Assembly: GCA_022695795.1 (NCBI GenBank)
Contig: MU404101.1
Location: 66,562 to 130,561, forward strand
Reading direction: 5' to 3'
DNA: 64,000 nucleotides
DNA from: Biscogniauxia marginata
Taxonomy: Eukaryota > Ascomycota > Sordariomycetes > Xylariales > Xylariaceae
The translations under genes and the position numbers were made by a program. Under the pieces are notes generated by a model that searched no databases, was not told where the DNA came from, and saw nothing but the letters and a program-made list of their open reading frames with translations. Below are positions 11,110 through 22,896 of this stretch, piece after piece. Numbering within the stretch: position 1 is the first letter of the stretch; the number at the start of each line of letters is the position of its first letter.

Positions 11110-12278
11110 TGGACCCGGCGTTCGTGACCATCAACGGGACGGGTCCTACGTTGAGGTCGTTGTCAGCCTGACTAATTGTCTGGTTAATGATGATAATGAT
11201 GATGGGGAATGGCAGCAACATAGATCATGATTCCCAAGGTTTCGGGAAATCGGTTGAAACGCACATTGGTTTATTGATTACCTACATTTGTACATGCACT
11301 TCTCAGGCAGTATCTTGTTTGGAGGAGGCGGTTCGCGTATAACGGCAAACAAAGACGGGATAAGGGATTGATACCAGAACTTCCAGAATAGGATAGAGTC
11401 AATTTAATTTCCTCCTAATGAGTCATCAGAAGCTGTTTCTTGAAAGTGTCTTATACTGTAACATGCTGCATTATAACCAAGTTCCGGGAGTCGAACGAGG
11501 ATGGAATTGATCTGGTCGGTGATGGGGTGGTATCCCAACTCCATCACATGTATAACAGATGGTTACGGCAGTATTCTCGGATGGAGACAAGGTTACACAT
11601 TACCCACTTAGTTAAGATGTATTGATGGTGTCACAATGTACGAAGCCGCTGCTTGCCGCTGTATACTACCTTGTGTACATATGAATGTAGATAGGCAAGG
11701 ATAAGACACTGTCTTGTCTCTTATGTCTCTGCTTAGAATGTCTGTGGCTGCTACATGCTAATCCGTGTCTAAGGAGTGGGCGGTTGATTGTATTTAGGGA
11801 TGATCGATGACGATCTGCTCGTTACGTGAGCGTTGAATCAGCTCGGGACCAAGCCTGGTGATTCAGCCCATGCCGATTTGGTGCTCTGTTTACCGGATCT
11901 GATAAGTTTGGTTCGCATGAGGATCGTGGAACCGCTAGATTATCCCTGCCGGCCCGCATTCCTGGTGGGGAGGATGTAAGAGGGCAGGAGGGCTGGAGCT
12001 GGACCCCCCCTGCACGACGCGTTAAAAGAAGTGGCGGGGCAGGTCGCGTTGTCCCCGATGCGCGACAAAGTGAATGAAACCAACACACGTGACTTGGCGC
12101 AAAACACCTTTTAAAAGACTTGCACCCGAACAATTGCAAACACGCTTCTGTCCTGCATCTCAACCACTCTCGACTCTACACACAATCCTTGATTTCCGGA
12201 CACTTCTTTGTGATCAATTGCCATTCTCTAGACCACACCACACCCTCAATCATTCATTGAATCTTTCTATCCTTCGCA
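11110..12278. other. Intergenic region with the RNR2 promoter
   Basis: It begins with the DUF4112 gene 3' UTR. From about 11,950 it becomes the GC-richer RNR2 promoter, carrying an MCB box at 12017, and then the pyrimidine-rich leader (12130-12278). No other gene is seen. Confidence 0.55.
12017..12022. promoter_or_regulatory. MCB (MluI cell-cycle box) upstream of RNR2
   Basis: ACGCGT, the palindromic core bound by the fungal MBF (Mbp1/Swi6-type) G1/S factor, lies 262 bp upstream of the RNR2 start codon. Further copies lie inside intron 1 (12355-12360) and intron 2 (12650-12655, 12661-12666). MBF control of RNR genes is established in yeasts; binding here is inferred from sequence only. Confidence 0.55.
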
Positions 12279-13736
12279 ATGGCATCTGAGATCACCCCCT
12301 CCAAGAAGGTACTTGACGTCGCCGCCACTGAAAAAAATTCTGAGCATATAACTAACGCGTCTTTTTTTAATCCACAGGCTGCCTCTGCTATCGAGTCCTT
12401 CAAGATGGAATCACCTGTCAAGAAGCTCGACTTCACCGCCTCCGGCAAAGAGAACGCACCTTTCGACGCCGAACTAGACACCCTCGCCAACGAGATCGAG
12501 TCCCAGAAGCCCGCCACGCAGAAGCCTGAAGAACAGGTCGCTGTGGCTTCCGCTGTCAAGCCAGAGGAGATTGACGAACCCCTCCTACAAGAGAATCCTC
12601 ACCGTTTTGTCCTGTTCCCCATCAAGTACCATGAGGTGAGCGACCAGCGACGCGTCTTGGACGCGTATATTGATTTTTCCCTACGCGACCTGAGGCTAAC
12701 CCTCTACCCCGCAACAGATCTGGCAGATGTACAAGAAGGCCGAGGCCTCTTTCTGGACTGCCGAGGAGATCGACCTGTCCAAGGATCTCCACGATTGGAA
12801 CAACAGACTGAACGAGGATGAGAAGTACTTCATCTCTCACATCCTGGCCTTCTTTGCCGCCTCCGATGGCATTGTCAACGAGAACCTGGTCGAGCGGTTC
12901 AGCGGCGAGGTCCAGGTCCCCGAGGCGCGATGCTTCTACGGATTCCAGATCATGATGGAGAACATCCATTCCGAGACCTACTCTCTGCTCATTGAGACCT
13001 ACATCAAGGAGCCCGCCCAGAGAACTCACCTCTTCAACGCCATTGACACTAGTAGGTTCCCACATCTCCTTCACTATCTACTTGGCAATCAAACTGACCC
13101 GTGACCTCAGTTCCCTGCATCCGCAAGAAGGCCGACTGGGCCCTGCGTTGGATCACTGACAAGAAGTCTACTTTTGCCCAGCGTCTCATCGCCTTCGCTG
13201 CTGTCGAGGGTATCTTCTTCAGCGGAGCCTTTGCCTCCATCTTCTGGCTGAAGAAGCGTGGCCTGATGCCTGGCCTGACCTTCTCCAACGAGCTCATCTC
13301 TCGTGATGAGGGTTTGCACACCGACTTTGCTTGCCTGCTCTTCTCGCACCTGAAGAACCGGCCCAGCAAGGATATTGTTCAGCAGGTCATCACGGACGCT
13401 GTCGCCATTGAGCAGGAGTTCTTGACCGAGGCGCTCCCTTGTGGGCTACTCGGCATGAACGCGGCCCTCATGAAGCAGTACATCGAGTTCGTCGCGGACC
13501 GCCTGCTCGTCGCCCTCGGCAACGAGAAGGTTTACCGCTCCGCCAACCCCTTCGACTTCATGGAGAACATCTCGCTCGGCGGCAAGACCAACTTCTTCGA
13601 GAAGCGTGTCGGCGAGTACCAGAAGGCCGGCGTCATGGCCAGCACCAAGAAGAACGGCTCCGACGAGGATGCTTCCGCGTCGACCGAGAGCAAGGGCGAG
13701 AACGGTGGCGACTTCAGCTTCGACGAAGACTTCTAA
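12279..13736 (+). CDS. RNR2: Ribonucleoside-diphosphate reductase small subunit (R2)
   Basis: Exons 12279-12308, 12378-12635, 12718-13051 and 13111-13736 join in phase to 415 aa. R2 supplies the diiron-tyrosyl radical that lets the large subunit reduce ribonucleotides to deoxyribonucleotides. By alignment with the mammalian enzyme the iron ligands are D146, E177, H180, E240, E274 and H277, and the radical tyrosine is Y184 (motif [10 protein letters not shown]). All are present. The C-terminus FSFDEDF is the tail that docks on R1, and a long acidic/serine linker precedes it. The N-terminal 70 residues are variable, as in other fungi, and include SPVKKLDF, resembling a CDK-type site. The promoter and first two introns carry four ACGCGT boxes, which fits S-phase induction. 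Neighbouring genes run convergently or are unrelated. Confidence 0.97.
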
Positions 13737-14850
13737 GCTTTCCCTCACTTGTCTTCCGTCGATAGTTGACGTCTTTCATCTCCTTTGTTCTCTTGGCATT
13801 CCGATACCCCCCTCATCCTTCTTGTCCCCAATTGCCCAGACAGTCCCCTCGTGTATACATTGCGCACATAATTTTTCGACGCGCCTTTTCCTTGACCCGT
13901 CTACTCTCCCCTCTCGCATCTGCATGGTATAATATCTCTTCTCCACATATACAGATCTTTTTCTATAGATAAGAGAAGAAGAGCAGGCGCGAGCAAATAA
14001 AGAAAGGGAAAAAAAGAAAGACAAACTAGCGGTGTTCGGTGGCTAGATGCTACCGTGGCTACATCGTTCTTTTTCTTTTCGTCTTGTTGGATCTACTCAA
14101 CATACGAACACCCCCTTTTTTCCATATGGATGTCACATGCACGGAGGGAAGGAGGAATCAACGCGTTGCCTTTTCGTCTTTGCTTTTTGTTTTTTCTTTC
14201 TCTCTCATCCGAGGCGTTTAGGGAAACAGGAATTGTAATGATTTTTCCTTTGCCTTCCAGGATGGAAGCTGAAGGAGGGAGGCTCCTTTTTTTATATGAC
14301 TTGACGCGTACGTTTAACGTATGGAAAATGGATGGGGTGTGATGGATGATGTTACAGGAAACGAAAAAAAAAACCGGGAAAGGGGAAATGTTCAACCTGT
14401 ACGAGTAAATAGCAAGACATGGTTGGGGGGTTTTTTTTCCGTAGGGGAAATAATACGAAGAGATGATGATCAAGAAATATCCACTGAGTTGAGCCTCTGC
14501 TCGTGTTATAAGTTCTTTTTTTCTCTGCCCTTGGTGATCTCGTCGTTTTGGAGTACTTCCGAAGCCAGGCTAACTCGGCGAACTTGTATGTTCGTTCGTG
14601 TTCTTTTTTTGTTTATATGCACCGAGCATAAGGCAAGCAAGCTATGGGTTTTGATAGGTGAGCGCATTATATCCTTGACCCGTCCTTCGCTTTCTGTTTC
14701 CCTCCCTTCATTGATCGAGATCATGCGATATACGCCGTAATTCTCTCTCCCAACACATTTGCTCATATTCAACTCATCTCTCAAATTTTGGGTTTTTATT
14801 CATTTAGCTTAATTCCTCCCCCGGCCCTCCCCTTTTATCTCTATATCCCC
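13737..14850. other. Convergent 3' region between RNR2 and SRP9
   Basis: Pyrimidine-rich 3' UTR of RNR2 on one side and the SRP9 3' end on the other. It contains several T tracts and two further ACGCGT sequences (14161, 14304). Overlapping short ORFs on both strands are low-complexity and not supported. Confidence 0.5.
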
Positions 14851-15635
14851 TCATTTCTTCCCACGTTTCTTCTTGCCCTTCCCACCACCTCCTCCTTGCT
14901 TCCCTTCGGCGGCGACCGGGGTACCGGCCCTACTATTACTTCTCTCCGCGGGAGCGGGGACCTGCTGCGACTGCGTAGCGGTGGTGGCGGTGGCGGTGGC
15001 GGCAGTAGGAGCAGAAGCAGAAGGCGGAGGAGGAGGAGGAGGAGGCGCGTCGGCCATGATCTCGTCGGCCTCGCCGCCCTTGGGCAGGCCCGCCATGCGC
15101 CGGCCCAGCCGGCCCAGGCTCAGTATCAGGCGCGACACCTCGGCCGCCTTGGTCGTCTTGTACTTGAGCGTCACGCCCGAGTGCGGGTCGTACGTCTTCA
15201 GGGTCAGGGTGCCGCGGGGCTGTCGTTGCTGTTGCGATGTCGTCGGCTTTGTGTCTGCGGCGGCGGCGGCGGCGGCGGTTTTCGACCTTCGAGAGGATCG
15301 CGAGGAGGAGGAGGAGGGAGGCGGGCTAATGTGGTATTTGGTCGTTATGCGGGTCTGCGCTTTGGGCGTTAGTATGTATGTATGTATGTATGTATGTATG
15401 TAGGTAGGTAGGTAAGGGGAAAGGGTAGGTGGAATAAAATAAGTCTGTCGGCGGGAAGACAGATTGGATATGTCGCGGAGGCGAGAGGGTAGGTGGTAAT
15501 AGGGGGGGGAGGGGGAGCAAGGCAGGAAGGGTAAGAGGGTGTATGTATGTATGTATGACATACGGTAGTAGGCCTCGCCTCCAGAAGCAGCGCAGACTGC
15601 CGGAGCCATTCCTGGCTCGTCTCGTAGTAGGGCAT
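14851..15635 (-). CDS. SRP21: Signal recognition particle SRP9/SRP21-type subunit
   Basis: Two exons on the minus strand (15635-15564 and 15354-14851) join in phase to 191 aa. The intron begins GTATGT and has a TACTAAC branch 14 nt before its CAG acceptor. Exon 1 encodes MPYYETSQEWLRQSALLLEA, the first helix of the SRP9 fold. Exon 2 carries the conserved core GTLTLKTYDPHSGVTLKYKT followed by KAAEVSRLILSLGRLGRRMAGLP. The protein binds the Alu end of SRP RNA and takes part in elongation arrest during co-translational targeting. As in fungal SRP21 it is longer than animal SRP9: an Ala/Ser-rich insert precedes the core. A proline run, an alanine-threonine stretch and a Gly/Lys-rich basic tail (KGKKKRGKK) follow it. 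The core is secure; the low-complexity parts are typical of fungal versions. Confidence 0.88.
15372..15414. repeat. TATG/TAGG microsatellite in the SRP21 intron
   Basis: About seven GTAT/TATG units run directly into three TAGG units. A second, shorter GTAT tract lies at 15541-15556 at the other end of the same intron. Confidence 0.85.
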
Positions 15636-16663
15636 CGCGCCAAGTTCCTTCCCGAAGAGCGAGCTTTAATCACGCTCAAGAAACAATCACTCCCTCCAAA
15701 CAACCTGGAGTTGGTGGCCGTGATTTCCCTGACTAGGTTATATAGGTACCTAAATTGCGATGTCTCGAATGGATACTCGAATACTCGGTACCAGGTAGGT
15801 ATGCTACTCGTGGGTCACTAAATAAATCAATACTTAGTCGGTGTCGTTGGAGGTTCGAGAGGATGAACTAAGGACTTTATTTTTTGGTTTGGGAGAACTA
15901 AAGTTGAGCAGAGTTGGAATTTCGGGACTTCCTATTTTCTAGCCAGTGACGAACCTTGGTGTATCGTTTATGGTGGGGTCACCCGCTTCCTACTAGGTAT
16001 GTACCTACCAAGGTATGTAATCCTCTTTTTCTGTTGAACGGGAGCTCTCCCCCCCAAATTGAGTTGAGAATCGCGGGGCGGCTACTTTAAGCTCATCCCG
16101 TGCACTTATAGTGAGTGGACCAAGCTCCTGGATATTAGTGCAACCAATGCACGTGTTTGTTCGCATAGGTAAATATTAGGCAGAAGAGCGACCATAATCA
16201 CCGGCAAGCATCATAAATAAATATAGACCTTCATGAATAGCCCATATCCTCTCATATGGACTTGCATAATTTGAAATCGATTTCTTGCCGAGCTACCATT
16301 ATCTAGCTAGCTATGTACCTTGCCTACCTACCTAGTCGAAACCTCTCGTTAGGTTTTATACGCCATCAAAATGCACATGCAATAGGGGGTATCCTTTTTC
16401 TCTAGTACCTAAAGCCAGGTAGGAATGGAGACAGAAGAAGAAGAAGAAGAAAACCCTAAACCCCATTCTGCTATTCACCGGCGTCTATCAAATAGACTCT
16501 TCCATTAAGAATTCTCGGCTTCAATCCAAGCGGACGCCGTATCAAATGCGTCCATGGCCTGCTGTCCGTCGCCACCGTCACCGCTATCCTGACTAGGGTC
16601 CTGAGCAGAATCCCTAGAGACATCATTACTGTCGCTGCTGGTGCCGAAATACTCCGCGGCATT
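15636..16663. other. Intergenic region: SRP21 promoter and SWD2 3' end
   Basis: Contains several CCTA/TAGG tetramer clusters (about 15795, 16000, 16320), an AGA trinucleotide tract (16433-16450) and an AAACCCTAAACCCC sequence beside it. No gene is supported. Confidence 0.5.
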
Positions 16664-18086
16664 CTACGCGTGCGGGTCGGGCACCCAGAACACCACCTCC
16701 TGGTCCGCCGTCGCGAAGAAGTTGAACCGCGGGTTGTACGATACCACCGCTGCCTCTCGTGCGTCCTCGATCGTGTGCGCCGGATCCAGCTTCTTCTCCT
16801 CGGCTTGGCCTAGCGTGTCCCACACGACGACGCCCTTCTTCGTTCCGCCGATAACGTATCTGCCATCCTGTGAGAAGCAACAATCGCCGCTGCCCTCGAC
16901 GTTGGTGCCGTTCCAGCCCCCGTTCATTGTGAATTCTTCTCCGGCAGCTAGCCTACTGGTTCGACCTTCGGGTTTCCGCAGGTAGGCCTTCAAACTTCCA
17001 TTGAACGAGTCGAGAAGATAGTGGCCGCCGCCCCTAGTACCCAGCAGGATGGATCGCCCGTCGTTCGCGAACTCCAACTTAGTCCAGCCCTTCAGGACGT
17101 AGTTAGCGTCTACCGCGCCGCAGGCTTCCATGATGTCGAATTGCGCAAAGGGCGCCTTATCAAAGTTTCGCTGGTCGTATAGAAGGACTTGGCCACTCGT
17201 CGGCGATCCGACGGCGAAGACCTGTCCGCTGGGGTCGTAAGCGGCGAGGTAGGGCGTATTGAGGTGCAGCACACCCGTCGCATTCTTCGTTCCGGCATTC
17301 CATAACCGCACCGTATTGTCCTTCCCACACGATATGAAATCGTCGTTGCCGGGATGCATCGCTAGACATGTAACTGCCGCTTCGTGACCCTCGAAATACC
17401 GTATGAACGCGTTGTCGTGGGTCGTCAGGTATCTAATCGCATCTGTACGCGCCCAAGCATCAGCATTCATCCGCCGACCGACGGTGCGTATCTATAAAGA
17501 ACCGTGAGGGGAAGGGAAGGGGGGGGGGGGTACACACCATTCTGCTTCGTGCTTGCATATATGATGCTCGAGCTATTCCGCGTGAATTTCGCCAGCTTCA
17601 CGCCGTACTTCTTGCTTAGAAGCTGCTTGTCGTGACGGCCATCTCGCACCTTATAGATTTGTATCGTCTCGTCGCTCTCCGAGGTCATGAGGAGCTCGCC
17701 GGGATCGTCATAGTCGAGGCTGAGAATGTACGGCTGTGGGCGGCCATCCTTAATGTCATCGCGCTTGAACAGCTATGAGGTATCAGCATGACTGTTAAAA
17801 GACCTATGTATTCCATACCCTCCTTCGTTCTGTCCACTGGGCTGCACCGGTAGCCATGGAACGACGTAAGAGATGTGTACAATGGAAGTAGAAACAACAG
17901 TGGCAGTGGACATGTGACGTGGGAAGAAGCTACCTTTGTAGGTCTGAAATTGGCAATTATATCAGGTATCGCCGCGGTGCTCGTTAGGCCAGTACCCAGC
18001 GTGCGCGTGATATTCAGGGAGGTGGAAGGGGTGCCGTTGGCCGGGGACGACTCTATCGTGTCGAGGTCCATGGGCGTCGACGCCAT
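16664..18086 (-). CDS. SWD2: WD40 protein Swd2 (COMPASS / cleavage-polyadenylation factor subunit)
   Basis: Three minus-strand exons (18086-17934, 17772-17538, 17442-16664) join in phase to 388 aa. The sequence follows Swd2/WDR82 through its length: an N-terminal FRPTKLFKRDD, then LSLDYDDPGELLMTSESDETIQIYKV, then STKQNDAIRYLTTHDNAFIRYF with GHEAAVTCLAMHPGNDDFISCGKDNTVRLW. A full set of WD repeats forms a beta-propeller. In fungi Swd2 belongs to the Set1 H3K4 methyltransferase complex and to the polyadenylation machinery, so it acts in the nucleus on transcribed genes. The second intron's acceptor was chosen as GCGTACAG, because the stronger-looking ATAG further upstream leads to a stop. The other two introns are conventional. 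Confidence 0.9.
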
Positions 18087-18795
18087 GATTGTTGTTTGTT
18101 ACTACTACCGGTGCAGATATATCGCGACGAGCATAAAATTCCTAGCACGAGATAATTTCCTAAAGCTGTACTGAGCGAACGGAGCTTCTTTGAGGGCGTT
18201 AACGCACACCGTGGTAGCACAATTGTATTTTTAGTTGTACAGGTTAAGTTGAGCTTTGGAGAGGAAATGCAGGCGAGGCTCGATTGCAGCCGAGTTTGGT
18301 CTTCGAATTCCAACCTTGGAATGGAGAACAAAGAATGTGGGGTCATATTCCGTCATCTTCAATAATACGCTTATATGATTAAGCTTATTCTTATAACGCT
18401 TACAAGAATCTCGGCTGTGATACCTACGGGAAATAGTTGACAGGAGCTGAGGTCCCCAAGACATGATCTTCAATGGTACCTAAGTACTTAGTTATTAATA
18501 AATATACGGTCGGAGGGTCCTGCGGACCTATGCATGGGCAATACAAGAGATAACATAATAGTATTAGGGAGCAGGCGACATACGAATATCGATTTCGCCC
18601 TCCTTTCTAGAATACACGGTAAGCCCCATTGTATAGGTGCAAAAGTAGAGCAATACAACCGCATGTGATGAACTCCCACCCATGCTGAACCGGGTCTTTC
18701 TATATACAAGTCCATTTGCAATTCTTCCTATTCCGTACGCCACCCCCTCATTAATGTCCAGGTTCCAGTAGTACCTACCCCTTCCACCCTATACA
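18087..18795. other. Intergenic region: SWD2 promoter and GT90 3' end
   Basis: About 700 bp, AT-rich, with no supported gene or RNA. Confidence 0.5.
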
Positions 18796-20815
18796 TTACA
18801 AAGGTTTTGCATCATCGTTGATGACCCCCTCCGTCTCGGGCATCTCAGGCGTCTCAGGCATCTCGTGAGTCTCAGTCTCTGCTTCTGGCCTGTTATCTGT
18901 ATTAGTAGTTGCGGGGTTGCTGTCGAGAGAGAAGCCTATGTCGGCCCTGTTGTCATCTACTACCCGACCATATCTATAACCCCAGTTAGCAAGCACAACA
19001 CCACCATATAGATCAAGTAATGGCGGGAGTAGGCGGAACATACTCTAACAACAGGCGGAAGAACCAGACCTCCATGTCCTCATGTCTAAGCACCTTATCA
19101 GCCCAGTCGCGCTGCTGGTTTGCCAGCCGCTCTGCCTCCTTCTTTCCCGCGTCGTCAGTGAAGAACCGGACCGCCTCGAGCCATTCGTCGCCCCGGAGGC
19201 TGAGTGGGATGTAGTGCGCCCACGGCATCAGCCACTCGAGGTGCCACTCCCGGAAGATGGCCCATTTATATACCAGGCTCTTGCTTTTGAGGAAAGCGTA
19301 GAACCGCCCACTGAAGGCGTTCCCGTCGATGTCTAGTAGATGCTTATACTTCCATGCGTCCTGTTGCTCTGCATGGCCCTTGATGGTGAAGAACTCCTTC
19401 TGCGCCGCACAGTCGCCGGGGTCGCACTGACCGACGCCTGAGAAGTACACGTCTACCAGGTCCCTATAATCTCCCCGTGGCACTATCTTCATCTCCCACT
19501 TCTGGTTATTCTCGTCTCCGTTGTTAACGAGAATTCTAGCGCCGCCGGCAGCGTTGATCTTCTGCACGAAGCGCTGCCGGTGTTGACGTCGCCAACCGCC
19601 GTTCCTGCTGAAACCGCCCGTCGTAGAGCCCCGCCAGTAGAGCTTGTCTTCTTTGGCGTCCCACGGCACGTCCTTTGCCTCGTCATAGCTAACCTTCTCG
19701 TACCAGTACCAGGGTGATGGGTAGAGAATATCAGAGTAAGAAGAGATCTTGGATTGTGAAAAGATAGGGAAGAGATCGTGAACAATGTTGTAGGCGTTTG
19801 GTCTATCGAAAAAGCCAAAGGTCGAGCTTAGGCTGGGTGAGTTGCAGATATCGGACATTGCTGTGACGTTGTAGATAAAGCCCAAAGGTCCCATGCCGTA
19901 CTGCGAGACATCATCCTTCTTTTCCTCCTCCTCTAGACCTCTTGCCGGACTCTCTGGTGGGCATGATAACCTCGAGTGCGTCCATGTCGGCTGGTGGGCA
20001 AAGACGTTGAAGCGCGTCAGCTTACTCTCCTCGAATCTCGTCCCATCGTTAAGCCCCTTCGGGTTCTTCGTAAATTCGTTCTTAGGGTTCGAGTGTAGAC
20101 TCGCGGCCGGCAAATTGACCTGCTTGGCTCTCTTGACCAACCTGGAAAGATCTTCATAGGGCACGATGACCCTCGACTCGTCGTGCAGGTTGAAGCACAA
20201 GTCCATGTCTGGCAGCCACATGAGAAACTTGCCCATCATACCGGCAGTGGCCTCACGCTGCCACTCGCCTCCGCCCTGGATGTGAGTGATCTTGCCACCG
20301 CGGATCTGAATCCCCAGCAGCGCATTATCAAATCCGAGCGCCTCTTTAGCACGCGCTCGTATCGTCGCGGGTTTCAGTCCCCAAAACGGAGTCAACGAGT
20401 CTTGGATCATGTCAAATTCGTCAATCAGCTGCACACGCTTGGCCTTGGCGAAATCGAACCATTTATCAAAGTTGGGCGGAGGCGGGATGCCGTATCGTCG
20501 GCGGTACTCGTTCACGGCGTCCCCGAGGTTCTTAGATTGCGACGCCTTTGTGGCCTCGAGCGCTTTCTCGGCATCTCTTATAAGGTGCAACATGGGGTGG
20601 ATGCCTTCGGGCGCAGGCTTCGGCTTGGGGTCGGAGGGCGAGCTCGAAACGGGGGGCGGCCTCGGCACGGGGTCTCCATTGTGCTGGGTCTGATGCGACT
20701 TGCCGGGCTTGATATCGGAGAGGTCGGTGCCGGAGGGGCCTAAGCGGAAGATGCTCACAACGCAGATGACGATGAGGACGAGGCCGCCGGTCAGTAGCAG
20801 TTGGCGCGGCCTCAT
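18796..20815 (-). CDS. Glycosyltransferase family 90 (CAP10-like) type II membrane protein
   Basis: Exon 1 (20815-19044) and exon 2 (18973-18796) join in phase to 649 aa. The donor is a perfect GTATGT and the intron has a GCTAAC branch. Splicing restores the conserved FRLLLEYGRVVDDNR block; without it the frame ends early. Residues 6-24 form one hydrophobic anchor, then a Pro/Ser-rich stem, so the catalytic domain should face the Golgi lumen. The GT90/CAP10 region includes YPSPWYWYEKVSYDEAKDVPWDAKEDKLYWRGSTTGG (split here: LYWRGSTTGG is the key motif), then KYKHLLDIDGNAFSGRF and PLSLRGDEW. Relatives are beta-1,2-xylosyltransferases in Cryptococcus capsule synthesis and O-glucosyltransferases in animals. 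The donor and acceptor here are unknown. The extreme C-terminus is a Glu/Thr/Pro-rich repeat (PETPEMPET). Confidence 0.88.
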
Positions 20816-21744
20816 AGCTCACGCCGTTCGCTGTGGAGGTTTGGATAATTGGAACTTGTGGGCGGCAGGTGGACAGAAGGCTGGGAATGACATTGGGGAA
20901 AGCAGTTGGGCAGCTTGCGGTCTCGACGTCTGTCGTCCAGAATTTGCCCTCCCATGGATCGCATCGCTTGTTGGAGGAGAAGGTTGAGGGGCGAGTTCGA
21001 GTTTGCTTGCATGTCTTGGGCCTCCTGGATTGGGCCCTCCTGGACTTGAGCAGAACTCGCTTTAAACCCGGTCGCCTGGGCCAATCAGGAACTAGGGAGC
21101 CAATCATTGGCTTAGTACGCAGCCGAATAGGGAGGAACTACCAGATGCAGCATAGGTGCGCGTCTGCCGTTTCAAAGGGAAGCTTCCATGTCAATTGGCT
21201 CCGGTTATAAAACTTTATATTATATCGCAGGAACGAGCGTTGCACCGTCGCGGCGGAATGCGAATCCTTATTTCTGCGCGTACCTACCGCATGCACACAA
21301 GCCCAGTCTGACAAGAGGAACCGGAGCACAAGCCTCGAGACAGTTGTTTTTTTTTTTAATGAATCTCACACGGTAGCACATGTGTATGCGCACAGTACGG
21401 GATATATTCAAGTATGTACAACGCACAGGTACATAATTATACCTTATAGTATCTAGGCACTAGCCTTGTATATTAGGTACTTACCTAACCTACCTACCCA
21501 CATACCTGGTAAATCTAGAACCAATCGGACCAACGAAATGTCAGTATTTAAATAGATCCATTTAAAGCTATTGGGGCGTTGCGATACCTTATCGACCTCT
21601 GTGCAAGACGTTAAGATGCTGTACTTTTAAATCAGGTTTTATACAAGACGTCGCTGATTCCCTACCTATACTAAAGCCGTTGAACAATCTCCTAATCCAC
21701 GTTTACCTGTGTCTGGCAATAACATAGGTAGCATACCCACTTAG
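20816..21744. other. Promoter side of the GT90 gene
   Basis: The 200 bp next to the GT90 start are GC-rich. Further out the DNA becomes AT-rich and holds a T9 run (about 21346) and a cluster of CCTA units (21476-21510). No gene is supported. Confidence 0.5.
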
Positions 21745-22500
21745 TCATGAAACCCCCATATACCTGTTCAGAAAGCGGACAATATCATCCACGCCCTGGG
21801 GCTCGTTGATCCAGTGCCCGCCATCCTCATATTCCCGCCATTCCACCGGGAGGCCGTGGGACGAGATGATATCCCTGAGCTCCCTGCCGTTCCTGATCGG
21901 AACAACGTCGTCATCTATCGAGTGGCCGAGGAAGACCGGCGTCTTACACGCCAAGTCCCCGTCGACTTCGAGTGCCTGCTGGTTTCCGAAGATTGTTTGA
22001 AGCTTTCCTAAGCCGTTATGTCCTAAAGGCATCCAGCCGCATAGGCCCATCAATCCGGCGAATCCTCCTCGCATCTCGGCGAAGTACGTCGCTATTGCCG
22101 TTGCGAAGCCCTGACTAATTCCACAGATGAAGATTCTCCCTCGCGGCACTAAACTCTCCTCCTCTTTGATGATGCCAAGAATTTGCTTGATGCTCTGCTG
22201 GAGTCCTGGCTGCTGCAGCTCAGGACGCTCTGCCGGATTTTCCACGGACCACATGTCAAACCATTGGGACATTTCGGTACCGAAGCGCTCCGAAAGCAGA
22301 GTAGGCGCATTAGGGAATACCCATCTGATAGTTGGGAATAGGTCTAAAAATGTTCTTGGTTGCTTTACTGGCTTAGAGGCCTCGCTTTCAAAGAACTCGT
22401 CGGCAAATTCTTTGCAGTTGCTATCACGACCGTATAGAAAAATAACTGTATGCGTGTGGGTTTTCTCAGGCTCCACTCGATAGATAGTATTGCTGGCCAT
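21745..22500 (-). CDS. Acyl-protein thioesterase / carboxylesterase-like hydrolase
   Basis: Single exon of 251 aa from the ATG at 22500. The frame is open 62 codons further upstream, but the family-like sequence begins at MASNTIYRVEP, so that start is preferred. It is an alpha/beta-hydrolase of the phospholipase/carboxylesterase family. The nucleophile is S129 in CGISQGFATAIA, the acid is one of D196-D198 in GHSIDDDVVPI, and the histidine is H229 in EDGGHWI. The oxyanion-side motif is FLYGRDSN, where many members have a LHG, so the usual histidine is a tyrosine here. Family members remove fatty acyl groups from proteins or lipids in the cytosol. Fungal genomes carry several divergent copies like this one, and the true substrate is not evident. 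Confidence 0.83.
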   Translation of the reverse strand: MASNTIYRVEPEKTHTHTVIFLYGRDSNCKEFADEFFESEASKPVKQPRTFLDLFPTIRWVFPNAPTLLSERFGTEMSQWFDMWSVENPAERPELQQPGLQQSIKQILGIIKEEESLVPRGRIFICGISQGFATAIATYFAEMRGGFAGLMGLCGWMPLGHNGLGKLQTIFGNQQALEVDGDLACKTPVFLGHSIDDDVVPIRNGRELRDIISSHGLPVEWREYEDGGHWINEPQGVDDIVRFLNRYMGVS

Positions 22501-22896
22501 CACGAATGTTGTTGCTTTTACGACGAATATAATACCGAGGACGATCCTTAGATTGGTCACTAGAGGTCTAGTTATATATATTGGTAGGAACACTGCATTA
22601 TTTGCCTTTCTCCGACAGGCCAACAGTTGGTCAGGGGAGACGCTAACTCTAATGCTCTTCCATCCGTGGTCCAGAGCTTTTTTCACTACTCAAGATCGGT
22701 ATTAAGCTACGATAAACCGGTTATAGGGACGAATTTGTATAGCATTTTTTCTGTGTGGTATCATGGTTTATTTGGCTGAAATCTCAAGCACAAATTTCTT
22801 GGCGCTTGTCCTATCCATTGTCCATTTACCCCTGACGCCGAAAATGCCCTGTCCATCCCTTTATTCATTTTCCTTTCCCCTTTTTTACTACATCGC
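22501..22896. other. Intergenic region
   Basis: Promoter side of the hydrolase gene meeting the 3' UTR of the uS8 gene. An upstream in-frame extension of the hydrolase ORF reaches 22686 and includes a hydrophobic run, so a longer protein cannot be excluded. Confidence 0.45.

Noticed and set aside
11481..11500. GAGTCGAACGAGG as a tRNA T-arm
   Set aside because: The flanking bases do not pair as a 5-bp T stem and no acceptor or D arm is present.
14093..14473. 126-codon minus-strand ORF in the RNR2 3' region
   Set aside because: Low-complexity Phe/Tyr/Lys-rich reading of a T-rich UTR; no domain.
16451..16464. AAACCCTAAACCCC as a second telomerase template candidate
   Set aside because: It is not a perfect repeat doublet, lies in an ordinary 3' flank after an AGA microsatellite and has no adjacent hairpin.
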